NCBI RefSeq assembly: GCF_949987535.1
Contig: NC_080081.1
Span: forward strand, 46,598,973-46,662,972
Reading direction: 5' to 3'
DNA: 64,000 nucleotides
Origin: Balaenoptera acutorostrata
Taxonomy: Eukaryota; Chordata; Mammalia; Artiodactyla; Balaenopteridae
Part shown: positions 24,560-34,780 of the stretch, one piece after another
How the letters are laid out: the number at the start of each line of letters is the position of its first letter
How positions within the stretch are numbered: the stretch's first letter is position 1
Made by a program: the position numbers and the translations under genes
Notes under the pieces: model-generated
Seen by the model: only the letters and a program-made list of their open reading frames with translations
What the model was told of the DNA's origin: nothing
Databases searched by the model: none

Positions 24560-25984
24560 ATTTTTGAACAAGGGGCCTCTCATTGTCATTTGCTACTGAA
24601 TCTGACAAATTATGTAACCAGTCCTGTGCCAGAGGCAATTTAATAGAACTAGGCCTCTTGGTAATAAAGAGTAGATCTGCACTCAGAGCACGTCTGTTCA
24701 TGGTTTGGAAATTCTACAAGGGAAAAGGTATGGAAAATTAGATTGCACAGAGTGGATTTTTGGTATCATTAGTAGGATTGAACGTTTATCGACTCAAAGC
24801 ACATGTTAATGAAGACTTTCCTGACCAAACCAGGCAATAACAACATTTGGAGCTCTAGATAGTTAATGAGTAACTCTCAGCAGGTCAAATTACTTTCTTT
24901 TTTTTTCTCTCTATGTCAAGGTATAAATTATACATCATTCCCCAGATGTGTGATGGTAGTTGGAGGCCACCTCTAACAGTTATTAGAGAGCTGATGATAT
25001 ACATGTTATTTGCTCTTGGGCTTTGCAGAGACAAACATGTTAAACCATCCACCACAGATGTTTCTTCTACCACAATTACTGAAACAGCCATGTACTGTAG
25101 TAAAATTTCCAAGCATGAAACAGAAACAGAAATGATTATGAGTGCTGAAGTTTTTCAATCTCCCCCTTTTTTTTTGTTTTTTGTTTTTGGTTTTTTGGCC
25201 AACAGGCGTGATGAATATCAACAAACCAATCCTGTACTATCAACAAGAGAAGCTTATTAATAATGTATCACCGGGAAACTTGCTGGTATTTCTTTGTGAA
25301 ACAAAATTTTACCTTCTCTGTTTCCTCTCCCACTTTAAAAGCTTTAGGTTTTTGTATATCCAGAGTAGAGGTCAAGAAGGAGCACTTGCCTTAGCTATAC
25401 AGAAACTGACCACAACAATAAGTCCTGAGTCACTTGCTTGATGTCTTGCTTGTAGCTAGGTACAGCTGCCTTTTAGAGACTGGTTATAAAAACTTTCTAA
25501 GGCTTTGCTGAGCTGTGAAACTTGTTCCTCACCAAAAGAAAATACAGACAATAAAAATCCAGGAGCCAAAACAGAAAGAAAAAGGTAAGTTTTTCACATT
25601 AATAATCAGGAATTGGGCTGGCAATAAAGATCAATTTATTATCATAATGGGTATTATACTTCACATTTCATCATATAGGCATATTGTTCATATTGTTGAG
25701 GAAACTAATGTAAACGCATTATTACAGATTAGAGTCAGAACTCAGAGGACATTGTGTGTACAAGCACAATAGATTATTATCTAAGAGCAATATCACATGA
25801 TCTGGAGTATTTCACAAAAATGAATTTTATGTATTAAATATTGACAACTTGTTCTACCCAGTGTACAGGACTGAACTTGAGCTGATTATTGGCTGGTTGA
25901 CTGGCTGAGGAAGAGGCTTAAGATTTGCACCTGCAAACAGTTCAAGCAGTTTGACTGTCCAAGGTCACACTATAAGGGAAACCA
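24560..25984. other. Unique DNA, several small frames, no gene supported
   Basis: Frames of 75-115 codons overlap on both strands at 24885-25441. None shows a domain, splice context or conserved motif. Confidence 0.5.
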
Positions 25985-25994
25985 AAACATTATT

Positions 25995-26209
25995 TTTTAA
26001 AATATTTATTTGTTTATTTGGTTGCACCAGGTCTCAGTTGCAGCTCGTGGGTAACTTAGCTGTGGCAGCCGGGGTCCTTAGTTGTGGCAGGCGGGCTCCT
26101 TACTTGCGTCATGCATGTGGGATCTAGTTCCCTGACCAGGAATCGAACCTAGGCCCCCTGCATTGGCAGTGTGGAACCTTAGCCACTGTACCACCAGGGA
26201 AGTCCCCCC
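25995..26209 (-). mobile_element. CHR-1-like SINE
   Basis: About 215 bp, minus strand. The head GGGACTTCCCTGGTGGTACA is followed by a good B box (ggttcgattcc) and repeated 'cacaactaag'-type units, with an A-rich tail seen as TTTATTTG on the plus strand. AAACATTATT flanks it at 25985-25994 and 26210-26219. Confidence 0.88.
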
Positions 26210-26219
26210 AAACATTATT

Positions 26220-26644
26220 AAACTAATTTAGGGTCCTCAGGCTCCAGACAGGCTTCCTCGGCCAAATTGTGCCATGACCTCCAGGGTCACATGATTGCCA
26301 AATTTCTGTCATAAGTAATTTCAATTGCCCTAATCATTTTTTTAAACTAATTTAATTGAATGAATCTATAAATTCAAAATAATATATCAGAAAGAATAAC
26401 TGAAACCCCTAACTCAAATTGAATTTGGCCACATTGCTAAAGTGAATATTATTCTTGATTTCTACTTTTGTAATTTTGGTTTGGTTGCCACTTTCTCTTT
26501 TTAAATTTCACTTCTGGTATGTCAACTTTTATCCTGCAATCCTGGAGTAGATACACCCACTTAACAACAACAAAAATAAATAAATAAAAAGTAAAGCAGA
26601 GAAGAAAAATTGTTGTAGAAGTTAATTTAAATTTGCCTTCCCCA
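26220..26644. other. Unique DNA
   Basis: Nothing recognised. Confidence 0.4.
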
Positions 26645-27160
26645 ATAAAGAAGATGTGGTACATATATACAATGGAATAACACTCAGCCATTAAAAAGAA
26701 TGAAATAATGCCATTTGCAGAAATATGGATGGACCTAAAGATTATCATACTAAGTGAAGTAGGTCAAACAGATAAAGACAAATATCATCTGATGTAGCTT
26801 ATATGTGGAATCTAAAAAAAATGATACAAATGACCTTATTTACAAAACAGAAACAGACTCACAGACTTAGAGAATGAATTTTGGTTACCAGAGGGGAAGC
26901 ATCAGAGGAGGGATAGATTGGGAGTTTGGGATTGACATGTACACACTGCTATATTTAAAATAGATAGCCAACAAGGACCTACTGTATAGCACAGGGAACT
27001 CTGCTCAATACTCTATAGTAACCTAAAAGAATTTGTAAAAGAATAGATACACGTTATATGTATAACTGAATCACTCTGCTGCACACCTGAAACTAACACA
27101 ACATTGTTAATCAACCATACTCCAGTATAAAATAAAAATTAAGCAAAAAAAACAAAAAAC
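26645..27160 (+). mobile_element. L1-C: 5'-truncated LINE-1 3' end
   Basis: Starts in the ORF2 C-terminal codons (aagaagatgtggtacatata) and runs through the long-type 3' UTR to an A-rich tail. Weak flank similarity places a possible target duplication at 26622-26642 and 27310-27328, which would imply 150 bp of transduced flank. Confidence 0.9.
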
Positions 27161-27673
27161 ATATACTTACAGTTACCATGCAATTCTCAGTTTGTAAGTT
27201 TGCAAAGTATTGTTCTTATTAATACAGGGTCAGGATATATTCCCAGTAGATTACTAAAGGTAAGATAACTATTAGGTTCATTCAAAATACAATAAATACA
27301 GTAAATAAATTAATTAATTTTCCTTCCCGAGAAGGCAGAAACTTTTAATCCTTCTTAGGTGTGAAGCTATATAAGGAGTCTCTACAGCAGTCTCTCTGGT
27401 AAGATCATAGAGAAAGGGAATAATTCATGTTTCCAGAATAAGAAAGTCCTTGAAAGAAGGACACTCCAGGTCTTGCATCTACTCTAAAAGCAAATATTTT
27501 CATTTCTATTACAGTACTATTTTATGAAATAGGAGAATAAGTAAAAAAAATAAATACTTAAAAACGCAAGTACATAATAAAAATTATTTTACATTTATCT
27601 GGAAGAGGGAAGAGTCCTAATGAAATCCCTTTCTGGTATATCATACTGACCCCAACTTGATTTTGTCTATACC

Positions 27674-27742
27674 AAGCTTTCTCAACCTTGTCACTATCGA
27701 TACTTTGGGCCAGATAATTATCTGTCTTGTGTAGTCAAGACT
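27674..27742 (-). mobile_element. MER5A remnant, left piece
   Basis: 'ctttctcaaccttgtcacta' and 'ggccagataattatctgtc' match one end of MER5A. The other end appears at 30443-30515. Confidence 0.6.
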
Positions 27743-27758
27743 TTTTGGCTGATTATTT

Positions 27759-28195
27759 GTTTTTTATTTTTATTTTTTATTGAATTATAGTTGATGTACT
27801 ATATTTCAAGTGTACAGCAAATTGATCAGTTATACATATATATTATTTTTCAGATTCTTTTCCATTATAAGTTATTATAAGATATTGAATATAGTTCCCT
27901 ATGTTATACAGTAGATCCTTGCTGTTTATCTGTTTTATATACACTAGTGTGTACCTGTTAATCCCCATTTCCTAATTTATCCCTCTTTCCTTTCCCCTTT
28001 GGTAATCATAAGTTTGTTTTCTATGTCTGTGCATCTATTTCTGTTTTGTTAATAAGTTCACTGGTATCATTGTTTTACATTCTACATATAACTGATATCA
28101 CATATTTATCTTTCTCTGTCTGACTTCACTTAGTATGATAATGCCTGGGTCCGTCCATGTTGCTGCAAGTAGTATCTCATTCTTTTTATGTCTGG

Positions 28196-28249
<54 letters not shown>

Positions 28250-29495
28250 ACACTTTCTTTATCCATTCATCTGCTGATGGACATTTAGGTTGCTTACATG
28301 TCTATTTACATGGCTATTTAAAATAGTGCTGCTATGAATATTAGGGTCCATGTATCTTTTTAAATTAGAATTTTTGTCTTTTCTTGATATATGCCCAGGA
28401 GTGGGATTGCTGGATCATATGGTAGTTCTATTTTTAGTTTTTTAATGAACCTCCATGTTGTTCTCCATAGTGGTTGCACCAATTTACATTCCTACAAACA
28501 ATATAGGAGGGTTCTCTTTTCTCCATACCCTCTCCAACATTTATTATTTGTGGACATTCTGATGATGGCAGTTCTGACTGGTGTGAGGTGATACCTCATT
28601 GTAGTTTTGATTTCCATTTCTCTAATAACAACGGATTGTTAATTGTTAATTTGCATTTCTCTAATTAACAATGTTGAGCATCTTTTCATGTGCCTGTTGA
28701 ACATCTCTATGTCTTCTTTGAAGAATTGTCTATTTATGTCTTCTGTCTATTTTTTATTGGGTTGTTTGTTTTATTGATATTGAGCTGAATAAGCTGCCTG
28801 TATATTTTGGAAATTAATCCCTTGTCAGTCACATCATTTGCAAATATTTTCTCTTAATCCATAGGTTGTCTGTTTGTTTTTTTTATGGTTTTGTTTACTG
28901 TGCAAAAGCTTTTAAGTTTAATTAGGCCCCATATGTTTATTTTTGCTTTTGTTTCCATTACTCTAGGAGAGGAATCCAAAACAATATTGCTGCAATCTAT
29001 GTCAAAGAATGTGCTGCCTATGTTTTTCTTTAGTTTTATAGTATCTGGTCTTACATTTGGGTCTTTAATCTATTTTGAGTTTATTTTTGTACATGGTGTT
29101 ATAGAATGTTCAAATTTCATTCTTTTACATGTAGCTGTCCAGTTTTCCCAGCACCACTTATTGAAGAGGCTGTCTTTTCTCCATTGTATACTCTTGCCTC
29201 CTTTGTCATAGCTTAGTTGGCAATAATTGTGTGGGTTTATTTCTGGGTTTTCTATCCTGTTCCATTGATTTATGTGCCTGTTTTTGTACTGGTACCATAC
29301 TGTTTTGATTACTATAGCTTTGTCATATAATCTGAACTCAGGGAACCTGATTTCTCCAGCTCCAGTCTTCTTTCTCAAGATCACTTTGGGTATTCAGTGT
29401 CTTTTGTGTTTCCAGTGAAATTTAAAAATTTTTTGTACCAGTTCTGTGAAAAAAAGTCTTTGGTAATTTGGTAGGGGTTGCATTGAATCTGTAGA
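27759..29495 (-). mobile_element. L1-D: 5'-truncated LINE-1, minus strand
   Basis: Minus-strand ORF2 C-terminal half plus 3' UTR, starting inside the reverse transcriptase thumb region. GGCTGATTATTT is present at 27747-27758 and 29496-29507. The right junction reads TTTTT/AAG, a good L1 endonuclease site. The best coding remnant is at 29070-29384 ([34 protein letters not shown]). Confidence 0.93.
28200..28246. repeat. (TA)n microsatellite in L1-D
   Basis: About 23 TA units replace the place where L1 has a short TA-rich stretch near the end of ORF2. Confidence 0.97.
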
Positions 29496-29583
29496 GGCTG
29501 ATTATTTTTAAGAAACTACAAACACTGGAGAATCTCTAAAAACTAGGTAGAAAATACTTTTTTGTAGGAGACATTTACATGTA

Positions 29584-30042
29584 CAGATGGTCCCCAACTT
29601 ATGATGATTCAACTTACATTTTTTTTTAACTTTATGATGGTGTGAAAGTGATTGATAGGCATTCAGTAGAAACTGCACTTTGAACTTAAAATTTTGATAT
29701 TTTCCTGGGCCACAGCTCCCAGTCAGCCACAGGATCACAAGGGTAAACAACTGATACATTTACAACTATTCTGTATCCATACAACCATTCTGTTTTTTAT
29801 TTTTAGTACAGTGTTCAATACATTACATGAGATATTCAATAATTTGTTATAAAATAAGTTTTATGTTGGATGATTTTGCCCAACTGCAGGCTAATTGAAG
29901 TATTCTGAGCATGTTTAAGGTAGGCTAGGCTAAGCTATGATGTTTAGGAAATTAGGTATAAAATGCATGTTTGACTTCTGATATTTTAAACGTATGATGG
30001 GTTTATCAGGATATAATGCCATCGTACATAAATGAAGATCTG
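29584..30042 (+). mobile_element. Tigger-like (pogo-type) DNA transposon remnant
   Basis: Starts CAGATGGTCCCCAACTTATG and ends ATCTG, with imperfect terminal inverted repeats of about 24 bp (acagat...atgatg versus its complement at 30018-30042) and TA next to the left end. Interior text 'aaggtaggctaggctaagct' is familiar from this group. Non-autonomous; no transposase frame. Exact subfamily not assigned. Confidence 0.6.
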
Positions 30043-30061
30043 TGTAAGGCAAATCTCCATT

Positions 30062-30445
30062 TGTGAGGGTGTCTCCCACCCTGTATCAGGAAGAGGGGGA
30101 TAGCCTTATCACTGAAAACTCTTATTAATGCAGCAGACAAAAACTGAACTCCATATAATAATCTTACTCTTGTTTATTGTGCTTTTCCTGGTAATCTCCC
30201 AGGTTAACTGACTCCCTACATCCAACATCTTCTTTTGTCTTTAGTTAGTTGAAGGTGGTATTTAAGGTGAGGGTTTCTGCTATTTCAGGAAGTTACTCAG
30301 TTTTTCTGGGTATCTCCCATGTATACAGGAGGTATACATGTTATTAAACTTTTATTTGTTTTTCTCCTGTTAATCTGTTTTACACCAATTTAATTAGTAA
30401 ACCAGCCAAAGAATCTAGGAAGGAAATTTTTTCTGCTCTTACAAC
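30062..30445 (+). mobile_element. Solitary LTR-like block, type uncertain
   Basis: Starts TGTGAGGGTG, contains 'ttattaaacttttatttgtt' and 'ctcctgttaatctgtttta', text typical of retroviral LTR U3/R regions, and ends near TTACAACA just before MER5A text resumes. No internal viral genes and no clear 5-base duplication. Confidence 0.4.
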
Positions 30446-30515
30446 AACTAAAAATATACTCAGACATTGCCAAGTGGTCCCTTGAGGAGAAAAATCACCC
30501 CCAGCTGAGAACCAC
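30443..30515 (-). mobile_element. MER5A remnant, right piece
   Basis: 'cagacattgccaagtggtcc' and 'cagctgagaaccacc' match the other end of MER5A. Confidence 0.65.
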
Positions 30516-32339
30516 CACCTTACACAGTACTGCCTAGAATAGCACATGGCACATTTCCCTTACATAGCATTTGCATATACTGTCCCCTCTTCCTGGCTTG
30601 GTCTTCTTCAGATACACAGACACATGCACACACACACACACATAGATGTTTCTTTCAGATTTTCAGAACAATTTTTTAAATGGGAAATGTTAAAATTTGA
30701 AGGTTATATTTTCTTATTTTAATATAAAAAACATTTACTAAGTACTTATTACATGCAGAGCAATGTGCAATACATTAAATAAGTTCTAAAGATAAAAGAG
30801 GAACACTTCCTTCCAAAAAAAGTTTGTAATCTGTAAAGAGAGATCCAAATTATTAGAACACATTGCAGAGTAAATTAACACCATTAGAGAGGACAAATGG
30901 TGAGGAAATTAAAAGAAGATATGACACCTAGGCATATTGGTCAAATAAATTTCTTAAGGCTCTTTGCAAGAAACAGCCTTGCTCTCTTTCTTGAAGACAT
31001 GTTTAAAAGTCCCTGAATTTAAATTTGTCCCCTAAAACCTCCTTCTCCTTTCTAGGAATGTTAGGAGACTTTAGTTAGAAGAACCATGAATTTCCCTCAA
31101 GTGATGTTAAATTTCAAGGCACTTAATCAGAGGTGTCTGTTTATTCATCCCTATTCAGTGCTAATACTCTCTTACATTACATCCTGTGAAAATGACAATT
31201 TTTTTGGTCTTCATAGAACTCTAGTAATTAACTGAGAGAATTACTAGCTTCATTTTGTAGGGAGAAATTAAAGGCCCAGAAAAATCTCACTGAGTTTTCA
31301 AAATTACTCTGAGAAATAACTTTATATCCTTATTTTAAAATGTGCTATTGTTAGCTTTAATGTGGTTTAAGTTATATCCTACTGAGCTTGAATTACAGCT
31401 GACAGTAGCTTGAAGCAGAACCTGGTTTGGCTATGAGCTAAAAAGTCATGTAACATTATTAATAAGAGAACTGGGACAGAAAAGTTTCATGCATAAACCT
31501 TGTCTATAAATATCTTTAGTAACCGAAGTTTTAATTTCAAAAGTAAAGCTATGTATCAGAAAATTGATAATTAGAAAAAGCGCTTAATTATTTCTTCCAT
31601 TTTTCTAATAGGAAGAGCAAAGAAGTTAGGTAGAACATATAAGAAATCTGCTAGCTGATCTTCGAAACTAGGAATGTCAATGAGGTAAACCACATCATTT
31701 CTTTAGCTAATAGACTAAGCAAGAAGAACAGAAAAGCAAACAAATTGTCATATTTTGCAAGTATGCCACAAAAAACTTCTGAAACATGATAAAGACCCAC
31801 AATTGGTTTATATACTGTACCTCACAGTTGCTGACATGGTAAATTCTAGACTAGTAATATTCATTATAGCCACTTAAGCCTAGATATAGACAATGCTAAG
31901 ACTAATCAAAGGTGAATAATAAAGGATGGCTAATGTTTAAATAAATCTCTTAATCTGGTAGTCTGTTTAAGCTAATGATGGCATTAATGTTTATTATTAG
32001 AGGTTTTAATTAAAGATTATTAATTTTTTACTAATGTTTTATTACTAATGTGAAGCCCCACCTGTTGGTTCAGATCACAAGGCAGTAATCAGCTTGTCAC
32101 TGTACACATTAATTTAAAGGTGGGGTAAATATGCAGGAGAAATGAAATAGTTCCCAACATGTTGACATTATACCAGGTCATAAAGTGTCAGTAAGTAAAG
32201 TATTCTAATAGAAAAATTGTCAAAAAAGACAAGGCCCACATCTATGTAATTACCATGGAAAATGAGATCTGGGGCAGTGGATAACCCTAGGTTGTTTTGG
32301 TACCATGATAGCAACAATGAAGGTATTTAAAAGATTTTT
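30516..32339. other. Mostly unique DNA
   Basis: A short CA run lies at about 30627-30641. A worn L2/MIR-like patch may lie at 30720-30830 ('actaagtacttattacatgc'). A TAAT-dense block lies at 31920-32130. No coding exon seen. Confidence 0.5.
31920..32130. promoter_or_regulatory. TAAT/ATTA-dense block, possible conserved non-coding element
   Basis: Ten or more homeodomain-core TAAT/ATTA motifs, a CACCTG E-box at about 32059-32064 and no recognisable repeat. This is only a motif-density observation; cross-species conservation cannot be seen here. Confidence 0.2.
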
Positions 32340-32760
32340 TTAATTTTTGAAATAATTTTAGACTTACAGAAAGTTGGAAAAACACTACAGAGAATTCTCA
32401 CTTCACCCAGTATGCCCTAATGTTAACATTTCATATAATTATGAATAATTTTATAAATAATATTGATACAATACTATTAAGCTGCAGACATTGTAGCTCA
32501 TTAACTTTCTCTCTATTGTTCTTTTTCTGGACCAGGATCCTACATTTCATTTGGCTGTTATGTCTTCCCAATATCCTCCAACCTGTGACAGTTCCTTCGT
32601 CTTTCTTTGTCTTTCATGACCTTCACACATTTGAGGAGCATTTGTTAGCTATTTTGTCCCTTAAAAATCCCTTAATTTGGGGTTGTCTCATGTTTGCTTA
32701 TGATTATATTGAGGTCACTTTTTTGGCAAGAATACTATAAAACTGATGTTATATCTTTCT
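32340..32760 (-). mobile_element. Old dispersed repeat, probably L1-type
   Basis: Text such as 'cctgtgacagttcctt', 'gtctttcatgacctt' and 'ttggcaagaatac' is common in ancient mammalian repeats. Family not certain. Confidence 0.4.
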
Positions 32761-32874
32761 CTGAGCATTGTATTAGGAAATAAATGAATAAATGATAATG
32801 TATCTCATTACTAGTGATGCTAAATTTGGTCACTTGGTCAACATTATGTTTGCCAGATTTGTCCACTATGAAGG

Positions 32875-33045
32875 TACAAGAACCTTCAGAAGGAACACTG
32901 CTCTACTGACACGTTAGTTTTAGCCCAGTGAATACCTTTTGAACTTCTTACATCCATAACCAGAAGGAAATAAACTTGGTGTTTTTAAACAACTGAGTTT
33001 GTGGTAATTTGTTACAGTAGCAATAGGAAACTAATACAGCACCCA
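32875..33045 (+). mobile_element. MLT1-like MaLR LTR 3' end
   Basis: 'tttgtggtaatttgttacag' followed by 'aggaaactaatac' is the characteristic MLT1 end. Same family as 10555-11149, opposite strand. Confidence 0.7.
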
Positions 33046-33734
33046 TTTTATTATTTAAAATAAAAACATTCAATTTGTCAGATATTTCTGAAAGAAAAGT
33101 GTTTGCATTAATCAGGATTTATATCTTGCAAAAAATAATTTGACTTGCTACTCTTGAAAATGAGGAAGGCTTAATTTCATAGACCACAATTGGTTGGAAA
33201 CAGGAGATTTTGATTCAAAAATACCAGCTTTATATTTGCTTTCAATTCCAGGTCTAGTGTCTAGTGTACTCTAGGATCAGCAGAGCCACTGTACTTCTTC
33301 AAAGAGATAAAACTCAGGAAAATTCTTTCAAGTAGGTTGGGTATATGAGTGAAATGGAGAGTACATCAAGTAACACCCAGAGTTCAAATCAACTATTTAA
33401 TTTTAGTTAAAAGATTATCTAACTAAATACTTTGACTTGGTATTTTACTAAATATAATCTGTGTACGTTTGGTTTTTCTGTAATCAAATATGTGTGGTTG
33501 CATGCGTGTATGTGCCTATGTATTCATATGTCCCTCTTCATAGTGGATTAACCATAGAATTAATAATTTTATTTCATTGAAATTACAGGTATTCCACAAG
33601 TATTTTCTATTGTTCATGGGGAACACGATGTTGATAATGATGAGAAAAATATTTACACTATTTTTTTTCTTAGACCACTGCAAGCATTTTTTAAAGTCAG
33701 TTTGATTTTCCCTGGGTTAATTCTTCAGAAAGAT
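33046..33734. other. Unique AT-rich DNA
   Basis: Nothing recognised apart from short TG-rich text near 33490-33515. Confidence 0.4.
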
Positions 33735-34780
33735 TGACTTATTTTCCCCAGCTTTACTGATGTATAATAGACTTGTAACATTGTGTATGTTAAGTTATAC
33801 AAAGGGATGATTTAATATAGGTATATAATGCAAATGATTATCACAAGGGTAGTTAACATATGTACACCTCACATAGTTATTATATTAATTTGTGGTGAGA
33901 ACATTTAAGATTTACTTTCTTAGAAATTTTAAAGTATACAACATAGTATTATTAACTATAATCACCATTCAATATATAACACCCCCAGAACTTATTCAAT
34001 TTATAACTGAAAATTTGTACACTTTGATCAGCATCTCCCTATTTCCTCCACACTCCAGCCCCTAGCAACCACCAATCTACTTCCTGTTTGGCTTTTTTGG
34101 ATTCCACATGCAGGTGAGATCATACAGCATTTGTCTTTATCTGACTTATTTCACTTAGCATAATACTTTCATTGTTCATCCATGATGTTGCAAATAGCAG
34201 GAGTTCTTTATTTTTTTTTTTTTAATTTTATTGGAGTATAGTTGATTTACAATGTTGTGATAGTTTCAGGTCTGCAACAAAATGATTCAGTTATACATAT
34301 ATATATTTATTCTTTTTTAAATTTTTTTTTATTTCATATTGGAGTATAGTTGATTAACAGTGTTGTGCTAGTTTCAGGTGTACAGCAAAGTGATTCAGTC
34401 ATACATATACATGTATCTATTCTTTTTCAAATTATTTTCCCACTTAAATCTTCCTTTTCATGTATGAATAACTTCCATTATACGTATGTATTACACACTT
34501 TTTTAATCCATTAATTCATTGATGGACACTTAGGTTGTTTCCATGCCTTGGCTATTATGAATAATGCTGCAATAAACATAGAGGTGCAGATATCTCTTCA
34601 AGATGGTGATTTCATTTCTTCTGGATATACACCTAGAAGTGGAATTGCTGGATGATGTGATAATTCTATTTTTAATTTCTTGGGAAACTTCCATACTGAT
34701 TTCTATAGTGGTTGAACCAATTTAAATTCCCACCAACAGTTCATAAGGGTTCCCTTTTCTCCATCACATTATTCTTAAAC
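33735..34780 (-). mobile_element. Old L1 3' region, interrupted by younger L1 tails
   Basis: Minus-strand old L1: 3' UTR text at 33735-34205 ('ttccccagctttactgatg', 'tagcaaccaccaatctac'), interrupted, then ORF2-end text at 34441-34780 ('ggtggcactt'-type region, 'gttgtttccatgccttggct'). Confidence 0.75.
34210..34440 (-). mobile_element. Two young L1 3' tails in tandem
   Basis: 'attggagtatagttga' occurs at 34230 and 34338, each followed by about 90 bases of the cetartiodactyl L1 3' end. Either two insertions or one insertion duplicated; the period is 108 bp. Confidence 0.8.

Noticed and set aside
24885..25441. Cluster of overlapping 75-115 codon frames on both strands
   Set aside because: No homology, domain or codon bias recognised; overlap on both strands suggests chance.
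28135..28326. Frame with repeated Tyr-Ile
   Set aside because: Translation of the TA microsatellite in L1-D.
30062..30445. Possible endogenous retrovirus
   Set aside because: Only an LTR-like block is seen; there are no gag, pol or env traces nearby, so a provirus cannot be claimed.
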